Below, in pieces: positions 19,412-29,856 of a stretch of DNA of 64,000 bases. The stretch's first letter is position 1; the number at the start of each line of letters is the position of its first letter. The notes below the pieces were generated by a model, which was given only the letters and a program-made list of their open reading frames with translations, was not told the origin of the DNA and searched no databases. The stretch is from Favolaschia claudopus (taxonomy: Eukaryota > Basidiomycota > Agaricomycetes > Agaricales > Mycenaceae), in the NCBI GenBank assembly GCA_037176885.1, contig JAWWNJ010000063.1:310001-374000 (forward strand), read 5' to 3'. The translations under genes and the position numbers were made by a program.

Positions 19412-21468
19412 ATGCAAAATTTCTCCTCCAAGCGTCTGCGAGTTGCTATCAGGTATGTATCACCGGCCTTTGTCTAGTATCCGCAGTGCTGAATCTCGTT
19501 GATTTCAGCGGAGCGGGAATAGGTGGTCTGACGCTCGCAGTAGCGCTTGCTCAGTATCCCGACATCGACATTGAGCTTTATGAAGCCGCGAACTCATTGA
19601 CTGAGCTCGGTGCCGGAATTGGGCTCTTTCCGCGACCCTGGAAAATCATTCAAATGCTCGGCCTTGAAGACGATCTCCTTATGACCACTGAACGTAAACC
19701 AAGACAAGGGCCAGGTACGGGTGCTAACGGACTTCGGCTCCGTAGAGGTAGATGCTGACGGGTGAATTTTGAAAATAGTTCCCGCCTTCAACTATAGGAA
19801 GAGCGATCAAGAGGCGGGTTTTACTTTCTCTACATTAGTCACGAATGGTGCTCGGCATTTCCTTGCTGTCTAAAACGACGGCGCCAATTTAACTGACGCT
19901 TTCATTTTTTTTTCGTAGGCACATTAATAACGTTACATCGAGCGGACTTTCAAACTGTTCTCCTGAAACGACTGCCCAGAACCTGCCGCGTCAACTGCTC
20001 CAAACGCTTACGAACCTACACGCAAAGGGAATCTGGTACGATAGAACTCGTATTTGAAGACAACTCAAGGACGTTCTGCGACGTATTGTCCGTACATTCT
20101 GAATACCTTGATATTGTCATCTTCCTCTGATTTTCCCTTGTGCAGGGTTGGCGCTGATGGATTAAAATCCGCCACTCGTGCAACGTTCCTAACCGAACGC
20201 GCTAACTGGATGGGTTCGCGCGGGAGGATACATGAGGCTGCCGATGTTGCGTCCTGCATTGACCCCGTATGGAGTGGGACCGTCGCGTATCGCGCACTCA
20301 TCCCTGGAGACCGATTGAGCGCGGCCGCACCCGGGCATCCCGTCTTGACATCTCCGACCCAGGTATTCAATTGTCTGGCTGTGGCGAGCGAACGCAACTT
20401 ATAGTATTTCTGCATAGTATCTTGGCAAGAACGGAGTGCGTGAATTCCTCCACCTCCGCTTATTTTCTCCTGGAACTGACCCCATAATTTAAAGTACATT
20501 ATTGCATACCCAATATCGCATGGCAAGATGATCAATTTCGTTGCTTTCGTCTGTCGGCATGACCTCGAGAACACGAAATTCGACGGTTCGTGGACGGGTC
20601 CCTGTGATAAATCCCAGTTCGCAGGCGTCTTTGCGCATTGGGAACCAGAGGTGCACGCACTTATTCATGTGGGCAGACGAATCTTTTCTCGCGAATGTGG
20701 CAGCGGCATCTCACTCATATTCTACCAGTGCATCGACAAGTGTCTGCGGTGGGCTATACATACAATGAAGCCTTTGAGATCCTTCGTTTCTGGAAATACG
20801 GTGCTCATCGGCGACGCAGTAGGTTCCTCGGTTTTGGAACTTGGATATTATACTCACATTCATCTCACAAGGCACATGCCATGACACCACATCAAGGGCA
20901 AGTGAACAAAGGCTTCTGTCCAGAGATAGTTCCGTCTGACCCGCTTTCGAGTACAGCTCTGGCGCTGGCCAGGCCATCGAGGTAAGCGACAAGCTCCAGT
21001 TTATCTCACTAAAAATCCATCTGATGACCTGCAGGATGCGTACATCCTCGCAACTGTCCTCGGACACCGGACGACTTCCCGAGAAACCGCCCCTCGTGCC
21101 CTTCGCATCTTTGACGAAATCCGGCGTCCTCTTGCTACCGGGGTCGTAGAAGCATCCCGGATGAACGGACGTTTCTTCAGCCTGGAGGAAGACGGCGGAA
21201 TTGGATTCGACCAGTATACCGGTCCTCAGCTTTGGGAAAAGCTGCAGAAGCTTCACAGTGCCGTTGTGCAGAACTGGGAATGGGGTGCGTGCATCAGGTT
21301 GTGATTGCTGATGACATACATGCACTGACCACTATTTTTGTCTTCAATTCTTTTTCTGTTCCATTCACGTTGACTATGACTATCCTGTGTTTAGCGTGGA
21401 CAACATCGGTCGACGGCTCGATACAAGAGGCGTTACGGAGACTGGAGGGACATGACTGCAAATATTGA
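19412..21468 (+). CDS. FAD-dependent monooxygenase, salicylate hydroxylase-like (12 exons)
   Basis: Exons: 19412-19452, 19509-19714, 19779-19847, 19919-20087, 20146-20362, 20418-20435, 20495-20668, 20729-20818, 20872-20897, 20957-20981, 21035-21284 and 21395-21468; 1359 nt, 452 residues. Class A flavin hydroxylase motifs are all present: GxGxxG dinucleotide fold (SGAGIGGLTLAVAL), the distal E of the Rossmann fold (ELYEAA), the DG motif (VGADGLKSATR) and the GD motif (VLIGDAAHAMTPHQGSGAGQ). Such enzymes hydroxylate aromatic or polyketide substrates with NAD(P)H and O2. The substrate is unknown and no biosynthetic cluster surrounds it. The intron after exon 9 is best read as GC-AG (donor GCAAGT), because this restores HQGSGAGQAIEDA. 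A GT-AG alternative gives HQGQYSSGAGQ. Confidence 0.87.
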
Positions 21469-21829
21469 TGACTGTCTGCGTCGATCCGATGGAATCGCAT
21501 TTATTTTGGCGACGTTTAAAGAAGACTGTGGGCGTGGGATGGAGGTCTGTATGTTTTTGGTATGTTTTAAGATTTTTGAATGCGTGGAACCGTTTCGTAC
21601 TGGGATTATTGCCGATCTTAACATGTTGTATTACCTCAATGTTTTTGGTGTACCCCAACATCCGCCGACAATCACTGAACCAGCGCGTTTCATAACCTCA
21701 CGGGATCGCGTTCAATGATGTCGGCATTACCGGAAGTACATCAAAGTTGTACATGTTACGATTGAAGGGAAGTGGACGGATCACAGTGGCCGGTTATCTT
21801 TGTATCCTCCCACAACATACAAATTGGCA
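21469..21829. other. Intergenic spacer between the monooxygenase and the ankyrin gene
   Basis: About 360 bp between two plus-strand genes. Nothing beyond presumed 3' UTR and promoter was recognised. Confidence 0.4.
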
Positions 21830-22845
21830 ATGCCAGTTGGTTTCGCGGACTTACCTGCGGAGCTCATACTTTTACTGTCTACTTGCCTTCCCATGCCGTC
21901 CCTGCACGCCCTCGTTTTGACTTGTCGTCGTCACCACGATATTCTGCAACCTGAACTCGAGGCACGCATCACCCCAGAAATAGCATCCAACGCGCTGAGG
22001 CGCGCGGTCACTGAATCAAAGCCCCACCTCGTCGCAAAATTTCTTTCCCCGCCTCATTCCGTAAAATCCAGCACCAACACCTGGTATTTCAGCCAAACAC
22101 CCCTCCACCTCGCCGCCCTTTCCGAAAATCTTGAGATCGCCCGGATGCTATTGGAGGCCGGCGCGAATCCAAACGTCCAATGGGGCCAGCACGACGAATT
22201 GCCTCTGGAAATCGCGTTCGGGAAGAGGAACGTGGAACTGATGACGCTCCTCCTCGATCACGGCGCGAAAATCTGGCGAATGATCCACACGGCGTGCGCC
22301 ATCGGCCACATCGCTATGATGCAGCTGCTTCTGGATCGCGGCGAGGATATCGAGGGTCGAGATTGGCATAGAACTCCCCTCGCCTCAGCTGTCGCTGCCC
22401 GCAAGTTAGATGCGGTTAAATATCTTCTCGATCGAGGCGCAGATGCCACGACAACGATGCAGCTCTTCACTCTGAGTCGATATCCGCAGCCTCATCGCGC
22501 GAATCTGCTTTACTCCGCCATGGGACTGAGACATCCCAGCGGTACGGGTCCGATTCAGGCCGTCATGAAACGCCAGCAGAAGAATCCACATGGGAGATGG
22601 GAGGGGCTACCGATGGACAGTGAGACGAAGGAGCTGATGGCGGTGTTGTTGGCGCACGGGGCTAGCAAGGACGGAGCGATGGAGACCGTTTCAGAGAATT
22701 TGTCTGCGCTGGCAAAAGAGGCTGGTCATACCGAAGAAGAATTTCTCAATGTTGTGACTGCGATGATACGAGAGGCGGAAGCTGTGAGTCCGTTTTGGAA
22801 TACGCTACTGCAACATATTTACTTATGTGTATCTAGGGCCCATGA
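21830..22845 (+). CDS. F-box-like/ankyrin repeat protein, subfamily B (probable terminal intron)
   Basis: ATG at 21830 gives MPVGFADLPAELILLLSTCL, then ITPEIASNALRRAVTESKPH and ankyrin repeats (TPLHLAALSENLEIARMLL, PLEIAFGKRNVELMTLLL, TACAIGHIAMMQLLL, TPLASAVAARKLDAVKYLL). The module NPHGRWEGLPMDSETKELMA and EEEFLNVVTAMIREAEA follows. A perfect donor GTGAGT at 22784 and an acceptor ending at 22836 suggest a 53-nt intron that leaves only Gly-Pro and the stop at 22843-22845 (about 320 residues). Unspliced, the frame runs to 22873 with a non-family tail. It is the inverted twin of 12660-13646. Confidence 0.83.
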
Positions 22846-22930
22846 ACCGCGTTGGGAGGGTAAGCGTCGGTAGCATCGGTGTGGTTCAGTGCAATAGACA
22901 ATCATCTAACGCAACGTCTATTTATCCTAT

Positions 22931-24270
22931 CTAAGAACCCAGCGGCTTCTTGCTGACGACAAGATACATAGGCGTGAACAGCTTACACCGGCATCAGCAT
23001 GCTGATCGAAAACAAAAATGCGGCACAATATATGCTCACCTTCAACTGTCCACCGCGCACAAGCGCCACAGCGGCGACCCTCAACGCCTCCCCCACATCA
23101 TGCGTCCCCTTCGGCACAACCCCCACCTTCTCCAAAACCCACAACAAACCATGCGCAACAACCATCCCACTCCAACTCATCCGCCACACCGTAAAATAAT
23201 CCCAAGCTGTCTGAGCCTTCCGGATGTCGCCCTCGAGCGGGTAATACCACGGCACGTCGTCCTTGCGCTCCGCCAAATCCTCTGCGTGCTGAATGTCGAA
23301 GCCGACGGATTTGAGCGCCTGGAGCGCGCGCGCGCGAGGACGCATCTCGGGGATGCCGTTGCCGAGCTCGATGGCGTGTTGGAGGTCGGCGTGCGCTTGG
23401 TTGGAGGGGTCCCAGGTGTCCGTCATGCACCACTCGTAGACGCCGAACTAGACACACGATGAATTGAGTTGGAGATACAAGTAATTGAGATGAACAATAC
23501 TCACGACGCCTCCGGGCTTCAGCACCTTGAAAATTTCGCCGTAAACCCCTTCCCAGCTTGGAGCGTGGCACGTAGCCTCAATCGCATACACTGCATCGTC
23601 CGTCAGTTGATATCATTGCCATTGAGAATCAGGACGAACCAGCATCAAACGAATCCTTCCCAAACATCTCTTCCAACTTCATAAAATCGCCCCTAACAAA
23701 CTCAACCTGCCTCTCCAACCCATCCCTCTTCGTATACCCCCTCGCCCGGCGCACCTGGAACTCATTATTATTCAGCCCCACGACGTGGACGTCGGCGAAC
23801 CGCGCTATAGCGCGCGCGGGGCCGCCGACGCCGCAGCCAACGTCAAGGATACGCATGCCGGGGCGCAGGTGCATCTGAGCTGCGAGGTAGTGTTCGTGGC
23901 GCGCCAGGGCGGCGAGGAAGGCTTCCCCTTTGTAGAAGCGGCAGAAGTGGAAGGAGGGAGCCCAGGCGCTTTCGTATAGCTCCGTTGCTCCGTCGTAGTA
24001 GCCTGGGAGATGAGTGAGTTGGGGAGATTGAATGAAAGAAAAGTTAGTGTTTCCGGGTCGGGCTTTGAGGAATGGAAGGAAAAGAGGCGACGAAGAGAAA
24101 GTATGGGTACAGTACGCACCGTTGACTACGTCGGTATAGCTGCCGACACGGTTTTCGGTGTCGGCTTCACCTTCTTTTGAGATATCCTTGTTCCAGAATT
24201 TTGTGTAGTTTTCGATGCGGGTTTGTTGACGGCCATCGCCGACCATTTCGTTGCGCTTTTGGAGAGACAT
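22931..24270 (-). CDS. ERG6: Sterol 24-C-methyltransferase, ERG6-like (five exons)
   Basis: Exons (complement): 24120-24270, 23640-24002, 23505-23590, 23040-23447 and 22931-22981; 1059 nt, 352 residues, all GT-AG. It transfers methyl from S-adenosylmethionine to C-24 of the sterol side chain (zymosterol to fecosterol) in ergosterol synthesis, on ER or lipid droplets. Visible: SAM motif [76 protein letters not shown] and the C-terminal sterol-MT domain ([20 protein letters not shown]). Length fits the family. The aromatic sterol-binding region I, usually YEYGWG/YEWGWG before SFHF, reads [11 protein letters not shown] here. ERG9, another pathway enzyme, is about 31 kb away. Confidence 0.92.
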
Positions 24271-24709
24271 TTTGAGTGTAGGACGAGAGCTATGTACCTG
24301 GAACGTGAGCGGAACGTTTGAGCATTAGAGGTGAAAGAAAGGAATGCACGTTTGTGAAGGGAACGTAGAGAGCGGGATTTATAGAGGTGAAGGAGGAAAG
24401 GAGAAGAAGAAGATTTTAGATTCGATGACTGAGCGATTGGAAGGGGAACGAAAGACTTTAAAAAAGTCCAAAGAATCAGCCCATTCCCATTTATTCGAAA
24501 GAGATTCGACTCGGATGTCAAACGCTTACATATCTACTGTTCAGCTTGTGATTTACCGCCGTCGTATCGTACGAGGATTTGTTGACTGCTGTCATATAAT
24601 CTAGAATCGTACCACTGCTTGACCACTGCACCGTTGCTGTTTTATGGCGCATACGTTCTGAGATAATCATGCATGTATGGCCTCTGCAGCATATCATTCG
24701 GCTGATTAT
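24271..24709. other. ERG6 upstream region
   Basis: About 440 bp between the ERG6 start and the 3' end of a decayed ankyrin copy. It should contain the ERG6 promoter and 5' UTR. I did not recognise a sterol-regulatory element or a clear TATA box. Confidence 0.35.
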
Positions 24710-25793
24710 TTACTTAAGCAGCAATTGCGCAAAATAATCAGCTTGAGGTCGTTTCCCAGAAAACGGAGATTTAACATACCGTCCCTTCGCTTCCTTGAAC
24801 ATCTCATCAATGACTTGAAGATACTCCTCCTCCGAATATAAAGCTGCCTCCGCCAGACGGTCAACGTATCGAGAAATTGTGACCATTACACCCGCCTTGC
24901 TCGCTCCGTAGACCAGCAAGAGAGCCATCATTTCTTTCCGGGTATCGGAAGTCCCTCCCACCGTACTGGTGTTTCCTCATCAATTCCAGGTTCCGCCGCC
25001 GTTCTCGAGCTCAACCCTTTCGGTTTCGGATGCCTGAACCCCATAGCGACGTACAGCACGCTGGCCTCACGCGGAAGTGGCGGGCCACCGTCAAGAAACA
25101 CAAACAACGGAACGGACACCTCTGCCTTCGCTCCTTGCTCAAGCAGGAATCTCACACCTCGATATTTCGCGCGTGAACCGCGAATCCTAACGCAGTCCCG
25201 TAATGGCCCCAGGCCTCCAGGCGCGCACCACGCTCGACGAGGAGCTTTACCATGTCCATGTTCCCAATGGAACACGAACACGCGTAGTGAAGTGCATTTT
25301 CGATGTACCCATCGCACCCGAAGTCATCGTCGATCGGAGCGCCGTTATCCAAAAGCAGCTTCATCATAGCAAAATCCTGGTTGATCGCAGCTAGGTGAAG
25401 AGGCTGGTAGTCCTCCTGGTCGCATCTGAATTTCGGTCTCGCCCCCGCATCCAGGAGGAGCTTGGCGATTTAGAGGTTGCCCCCTCTCGCACAACTCTCG
25501 CAGCGACGTGGAGGGGAGTCTCGAAGAATCAGCCGGTGCCAGGGGAGGAATTGACTGAGTGGGGAGGAGAGAGCAGTTTGGTTACGATACGGGGCCTTGA
25601 AGACGCGGCCCAGTGGAGGAGCTAAGGCTAGTTTGGGAGTGAGGCGAGATTCTAGCTCGGGCTGGAGGATCTCGCCGTGCGTCCGGCGGCAAGTCGAGAT
25701 GAAAGCATTCAGAGACGCGATTGGGAGTGAGGACGCAAGAAGAAGGATGAGTTCAGGAGGTAAGTTCTCTATGTAGCTCGAAGTCTTACACAT
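24710..25793 (-). pseudogene. Frameshifted F-box-like/ankyrin copy
   Basis: Family resemblance runs end to end but in several frames. The start MCKTSSYIENLPPELILLL, then THGEILQPELESRLTPKLA, is open to about 25625. There a two-base loss relative to the gene at 8403 (CCTTAGCTCC versus CCTTACAGCTCC) shifts the frame. Ankyrin repeats reappear near 25152-25367 (FGCDGYIENALHYACSCSIG), followed in a new frame by VSVPLFVFLDG and EETPVRWEGLP. The C-terminal module (EMMALLLVYGASKAG, SEEEYLQVIDEMFKEA) lies in yet another frame to 24710. With at least three frame breaks it is non-functional. It is a dispersed copy of the 8403 gene type. Confidence 0.82.
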
Positions 25794-26673
25794 CCAGCCA
25801 GCCAGGCGAGGGGAGATTCAGAGATTCTGGTGAGATGCTGACGAGGAAAATCTCGGGATATCGCATCACCGAAAATTTCCGAACGAGCGAAATCCGAGAT
25901 GCCGGCAAGGCGGATCAAGCGATGCCAGCCGCCTCCGTCACTGCAAGAAACCTTGGTCTCCTCCAAGCAATCCCGCCTGGCCCCGAGAAACAGGGTCCTG
26001 TGGCCGCCTCCCCGACTTGTATGAAGGGTTAATTAAGTGACAAGTCCGAAGTCGCCCACCGCTCTCAGGCTTTCTTCCGTACCACCACCATCTCCGCCTT
26101 TTACCAGCATCTTCCGGGGATCTGTCTTTGAGCCGCGCCCTCGTTGTCTCGAGCCACTTCGCCCGATCCGAATACGCGCAACCCACCAACTTGACATACA
26201 CACAGCTGAACGGGACTTCGTCCCGGTCGCCATCAGTCGCCATCGCGCCCAGTGGTGCTTCTACCGTCCTACGTCACCGCGACATTCGGCTTTCGCTTCC
26301 TCTCTCGCGCTGCGGTCTCCACTAGGCTCCCGTTACCAACTGAAAATACCCAATAGATTCAACTGTTTTGTTTTCCAAACCCAACGAACTAGGGGCGTTA
26401 TTCAATGTGCTCGCCGTCCTGACCAAGACAACTTTCGCCATCTTTCACGAAGGACCAAGAGCTCCTCATCCGCGAGGAGTTGTTGATCCTCGCTTTTAGA
26501 TTATCATGCGCGCGCAGCACACATGAGTGTTCCCCCGTATGGGTCGTTGACGACGAGAAATCTAGTCGCTTGTATAAAACTCAAGGATCCTTCACGGGAC
26601 GCTAAGCTTGCACTCTCGCTATTGTCGGCTCTACCCTACCCAGTGCGCGCTCCTACCGGTCTATATCGTCAGA
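25794..26673. other. Intergenic region upstream of the GH16 gene
   Basis: About 880 bp. An open frame at 26037-26486 (plus) is compositionally biased (Pro/Ser/Arg) and unlike any known domain, so I do not call it. The proximal part should contain the GH16 promoter, including the TATA box at 26573. Confidence 0.4.
26573..26579 (+). promoter_or_regulatory. TATA box of the GH16 gene
   Basis: TATAAAA about 95 bp before the ATG at 26674, consistent with a short 5' UTR for a TATA-driven secreted-enzyme gene. Inferred from motif and distance only. Confidence 0.45.
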
Positions 26674-28273
26674 ATGTCTCTCCGTCTGTTGACTCTCGCA
26701 TCAACCGTCACTTCCGCCTTGTGCGCGACATACTCCGTCACGGAAAACATCGTTGGCGCCGGGTTCTACGATGCATTCAACTTTGAAGCCATCGGGGACC
26801 CCACGGAAGGTCGTGTGTGAGTCCGCCTCTGCGCACCCGCTCCCTGTCTTCTTGATTCTCATATCCTTTCGTTTAGCAACTACGTCGACAAAGCAACAGC
26901 AATGAGTCAAAACCTGACATTTGCCTCCGGTGTGTAATTTCTGATCACTTCTGTGGGCGACAATCATGATGACTTTGAATCTTCCAGGCAACAAGTTTGT
27001 TCTTCGCGCGGACTCGACCACCGTCATCGCCGATTCGAGTCCCACCGGACGGAATTCAGTGCGGATAAGAACCAACAACGCATATACTACACATGTTGCT
27101 GTGTGAGTTCTTTATTATTTTTGTGATCAATATGGTATTCACCGCGGAAAAACTTCAAGCTTTGATATCGCGCACATGCCTCAGGGATGCGGGTCAGTAC
27201 TTGCCGTTTGTTCATGATGACTTCAGTGTATTAATATTCGGAACGTTACAGGACATGGCCAGCTGTGTACTTCCTCCAATGATTTTGAATGTCCCCAAGC
27301 TGACGATTGCGGATTATTCTAGATGGGAGACAGACGAAGCGAATTGGGCCGCTGGTGGTGAAGTCGATATCCTCGTGCGTAGAATCCTTATCAAGACGTC
27401 GAGCTTTCGATGTATTGATCATACGCTGCAGGAGGGCGTCAATGACCAGGGAGCGGATCAGGTTACTCTGCACACCGTCACAGGATGCACCATGCCCGCT
27501 ACACGGGACCAAACCGGGTTCGTCTCATCTATTTATTGCCGCTGCATCATCTCGCTGAATTACGCCAATCTCTATCTAGAACTTCGCTTCAATTGGACTG
27601 CGATCACAACGTTAACGGAAACGCTGGATGCGGTGTTAGAGTTCCAGAGGCAACGAGCTACGGGCCTAGCTTCAATGCTAATGGCGGCGGATGGTAAGGC
27701 ACACCTCCTTTCAAGTTTGAAAAACAGGGTATCTTAGTATTTGACCCATAGGTATGCCGTCGAGCGCACAGACACATTCATCAACATCTGGTTCTGGCCA
27801 CGCAACGCGGGGAACGTGCCGGCCGATGTGAGGAGCGGAGCTGCCAGCGTCAATACCGATTCATGGGTGCGTGAATTACTTCACTTTCCTGTTATTTCAA
27901 ACTCATCGCGCTTTGTTTGCAGGGCACTCCTACAGCCAACTTCCCCAACACGAGCTGCAACTTCCCGCAGTTCTTCGATGCCAATAACATTATTATTAAC
28001 CTTACTTTCTGTGCGTCGATTATCTTGACTCGGCCAACTTCTGATCATCTCATGCTGATGATTCACTTCGATCCAGGCGGCCAGTGGGCAGGTAACCCCG
28101 ATGTTTACGCCGCGTCTGGTTGCCCTTCAACCTGCAATAGTGCGTTTGAGATCCCCATAGCAGTCTGATCATAGAGTAACTGACGACACCCGAATCCAGA
28201 TTATGTCAATGCTAACCCATCAGCGTTTGTCAACGCGTACTTTGAGTTCAACTCGCTAAACGTTTATCACTGA
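26674..28273 (+). CDS. Secreted GH16 endo-1,3(4)-beta-glucanase (laminarinase type, 12 exons)
   Basis: Exons: 26674-26816, 26877-26929, 26988-27102, 27160-27192, 27252-27266, 27323-27374, 27432-27517, 27580-27693, 27752-27866, 27923-28010, 28077-28139 and 28200-28273; 951 nt, 316 residues, all GT-AG. Exon 5 is only 15 nt. A signal peptide (MSLRLLTLASTVTSALC) precedes the jelly-roll catalytic domain. Its active-site strand GGEVDILEGVND carries the E-x-D-x-x-E triad (nucleophile and acid/base Glu). Further family marks are FDIAHMPQGCGTWPAVW, TLHTVTGCTMP, NGNAGCGV, SYGPSFNANGGGWYA and CGGQWAGNPDVYAASGCP. It hydrolyses beta-1,3/1,4-glucans, in wall remodelling or nutrition. Length fits the fungal single-domain form; no GPI anchor is seen. 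Confidence 0.92.
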
Positions 28274-28501
28274 ATGACGAACGATAAATTATACCAATGT
28301 ATTTATACCTTCTTAAGTGGGATATCTGAAGAAACGTTTGTTTTTATGGACTGCAGATAATTGATTGCGATTGGACCTGGTCGGTGGCGCGCCTCGGCGC
28401 GAGTGGGCCATTGTGAGTCTGAGCGTGATCCAACTCTAACGCTCTTAAGCGCCATTCAAGTTCATCAGACTGAGTTCCTCCCCTTTCTCTCACTTCCAGA
28501 G

Positions 28502-29030
28502 ATGACGACCATTGAGGCTAAACAGCTTCAAAACTCCCTCGCCTGTCTTTCTCGCATGTCCGCCACCGACTTTGACGGCGTCGCAGAGCTTCTATCTCCC
28601 AACTTCACTCTAGAATTCTTCCCTGCGAGTTTACCGCCGCCTGGGGGCAAACCCACACTGAACGGCGAGGAAACCTTGGCATGGTTCAAGCGGGCTACGC
28701 AGGAGGCTTTTGAACACATCGTAGTATGTATCTCGAACCTTTGCAATCTTATCATGTCAATTTCTATCCAGTTCCTTCCGCCTCTGCACGTTGTTCAAGG
28801 CCGGGACGCTGTGGTCCTTCATGTTTGTTCCAATTCTTTACCCCACAATCACGTTCAGAATCTGATGAGTTTCATTCCAGGTGAAGTCGGACGGGATGTC
28901 GAAGTCCGGGAAGAAATATCAGAATGAATACATGTTCACCTTCCAATTTTCTGGCGAGAAGATCGTCAACTTGAGGCAATTTGTGGACTCCAAGTATTTT
29001 GTTGAATTTTTTCGGAAAGATGGAGCATAA
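28502..29030 (+). CDS. SnoaL-like (NTF2-fold) small protein A
   Basis: Exons 28502-28723, 28772-28822 and 28881-29030; 140 residues, GT-AG. It starts MTTIEAKQLQNSLACLSRMS. The pattern suits a SnoaL/NTF2-like alpha+beta cone fold: an N-terminal helix, then DFDGVAELLSPNFTLEFFPA, LNGEETLAWFKRA, FLPPLHVVQGRDAVVLHVKS and MFTFQFSGEKIVNLRQFVDS. Members are cyclases, isomerases or ligand-binding proteins, so function cannot be assigned. It is the paralogue of the convergent gene at 29185-29713. Exons 1 and 2 have identical lengths (222 and 51 nt) and matching phases. No signal peptide. Confidence 0.8.
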
Positions 29031-29184
29031 CCATCCACCAACTGGATATAGTCGATCCTTTGTCGGACTAGCTGTAGAAATCGTGTTCAAATTGCGCATC
29101 TTTGAAGCAGCATGTAAGTAACACGTCGTGTTCAACTTTGAATAACTGATTGGTGGTAACGGAGTTAATACATGATAAGTCACT

Positions 29185-29713
29185 CTATTTGGCGTGCAGA
29201 GCGGCAAAATAGTCTGTGACGTATTTGGAATCCGCGAACTCCTTCAATCCAACGATCTTCTCTCCATCAAAACGAAACGTGAGCATATACTCGTTGTCGT
29301 ATTTCAGGCCTGATTTGGACATTCCATCCGATTTGACCTAGTCTCAAGATCAGCGGAACTTCGAGCGTAGAAAAGGAATCAAATAACGTGGAGCACGACA
29401 GCATCTTTTCCCTGAATGATGTCGAAAGGAGGCAAGAACTGGAGAGCAACGCGCTCAACGATAGCGGGTGAGTCTGAATGGAGTGACCGACTTTGATATA
29501 TTCAAAGACAGCCTCCCAGGCATGCTTGAAGAACCCCAGCGTCTCCTCCTTGTTTCGAATGGTCTTCCCGCCCGGTGCAGGCAAGCTTGCGGGGCAGAAC
29601 TCATGCTTGAAGTCGGGGGACATGAGTTCCGCCATCGCCGTAAAATCGAGAGCGCTCAGGAGCGACAGAAAGGTGTGGGCGTTCTGGAGCTGCTTTTCTG
29701 CGGTATCAGACAT
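29185..29713 (-). CDS. SnoaL-like (NTF2-fold) small protein B
   Basis: Exons (complement) 29492-29713, 29388-29438 and 29185-29337; 141 residues, GT-AG. Start MSDTAEKQLQNAHTFLSLLS, then DFTAMAELMSPDFKHEFCPA, LPAPGGK, FLPPFDIIQGKDAVVLHVKS and MLTFRFDGEKIVGLKEFADS. It is a tail-to-tail duplicate of the gene at 28502 with conserved intron positions, separated by about 150 bp. The pair's 3' UTRs probably overlap or abut. Biochemical role unknown; cytosolic by absence of a signal peptide. Confidence 0.82.
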
Positions 29714-29856
29714 GCTCTGGGGAGGTTCAACTGAAGAGATTTGTTGAAAGAGAGGAAAAACCTCGCGGCATTTTATACCATTTGAGAGGCCGTGCGACGT
29801 GGACCGAAAATCTCAAAGAGGAGCATAGCTCCTACACATCGTAATGAAGTCAGCTC

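Noticed and set aside
19412..21468. Monooxygenase as a pseudogene, because open frames are short and broken.
   Set aside because: Placing 11 short introns restores one frame with every class A flavoprotein motif. Exon lengths sum to a multiple of three.
26037..26486. 149-codon plus-strand open frame upstream of GH16.
   Set aside because: Biased composition, no domain, no family match, and an overlapping equally long minus-strand frame.
26674..28273. GH16 gene as fragmented or frameshifted.
   Set aside because: Twelve exons with GT-AG boundaries give a continuous 316-residue enzyme with signal peptide and EVDILE catalytic strand.
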